This document shows, piece by piece, positions 63,922 through 64,000 of a DNA stretch of 64,000 nt (the first letter of the stretch is position 1; every line of letters starts with the position of its first letter). This stretch comes from Cristatella mucedo. Its lineage: Eukaryota; Bryozoa; Phylactolaemata; Cristatellidae. The position numbers and the translations under genes were made by a program. Under the pieces are notes generated by a model that saw only the letters and a list, made by a program, of their open reading frames with translations, had not been told where the DNA came from and made no database searches. The stretch covers positions 184,001 through 248,000 of the forward strand of contig WPIO01000009.1 in the NCBI GenBank assembly GCA_009760855.2, read 5' to 3'.

Positions 63922-64000
63922 GTGAATGAAATAATCCTGGTCCTAGCGTTCGGCAGCTCCCGTACAGTTGACGTGCGTAGCGCAGAATGTAGCTATAGAG

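Overview
The window is animal nuclear DNA. It has many small exons with GT-AG junctions, introns from about 0.15 to over 9 kb, long non-coding stretches, and a dense load of degenerate non-LTR retrotransposons, tRNA-derived SINEs and microsatellites. There are no bacterial operons, ribosome binding sites or CRISPR arrays. I cannot name the species. The exons are GC-rich in a moderately AT-rich background, and the gene content fits an invertebrate metazoan.

Region 1 (about 1-29,613, + strand) is most of one gene, a homolog of the atypical kinesin KIF26 (VAB-8 in nematodes). I rebuilt it by hand from splice sites. Thirteen exons join in a consistent reading frame from the first motor strand (residues IRVLLKLSS) to a stop codon at 29,611-29,613, giving about 1,309 codons. 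The N-terminus lies left of the window. The motor core resembles other KIF26 proteins in having altered nucleotide-binding loops: GHSRLGKS in the P-loop, GGGGSHLLF at switch I and DVGTCAKS at switch II. The introns carry most of the repeats.

Region 2 (about 29,614-46,540) is intergenic or unassigned. It holds one polyglutamine exon-like ORF (39,492-39,702), one possible small exon (33,381-33,504), a nested L2/CR1-like copy split by a SINE, and a decayed R2-type (restriction-like endonuclease) retrotransposon split by another LINE.

Region 3 (about 46,544 to the right edge, + strand) is the 5' part of a second gene, also assembled from phase-matched exons. It encodes a type II membrane anchor, two tandem WSC domains, then the 5'-PAPS-binding loop of a carbohydrate sulfotransferase. 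The layout is that of the WSCD / sialate:O-sulfotransferase proteins, but the PAPS loop looks more like the CHST1/3/5 type. The rest of the catalytic domain lies beyond the window. A 187-bp hAT-type element with a perfect 8-bp target duplication, very like the horizontally transferred SPIN elements, sits in its first intron.

The repeats fall into an L2/CR1-like family A (ATT-type tails, about 19 copies), a related family B, a family C with (CATTA)-like tails, two tRNA-derived SINE families, an R2-like element and the SPIN-like element. SINE family 2 shares its 3' end with LINE family A, suggesting it borrows that LINE's machinery. I see no defence, toxin, viral or RNA-gene system.
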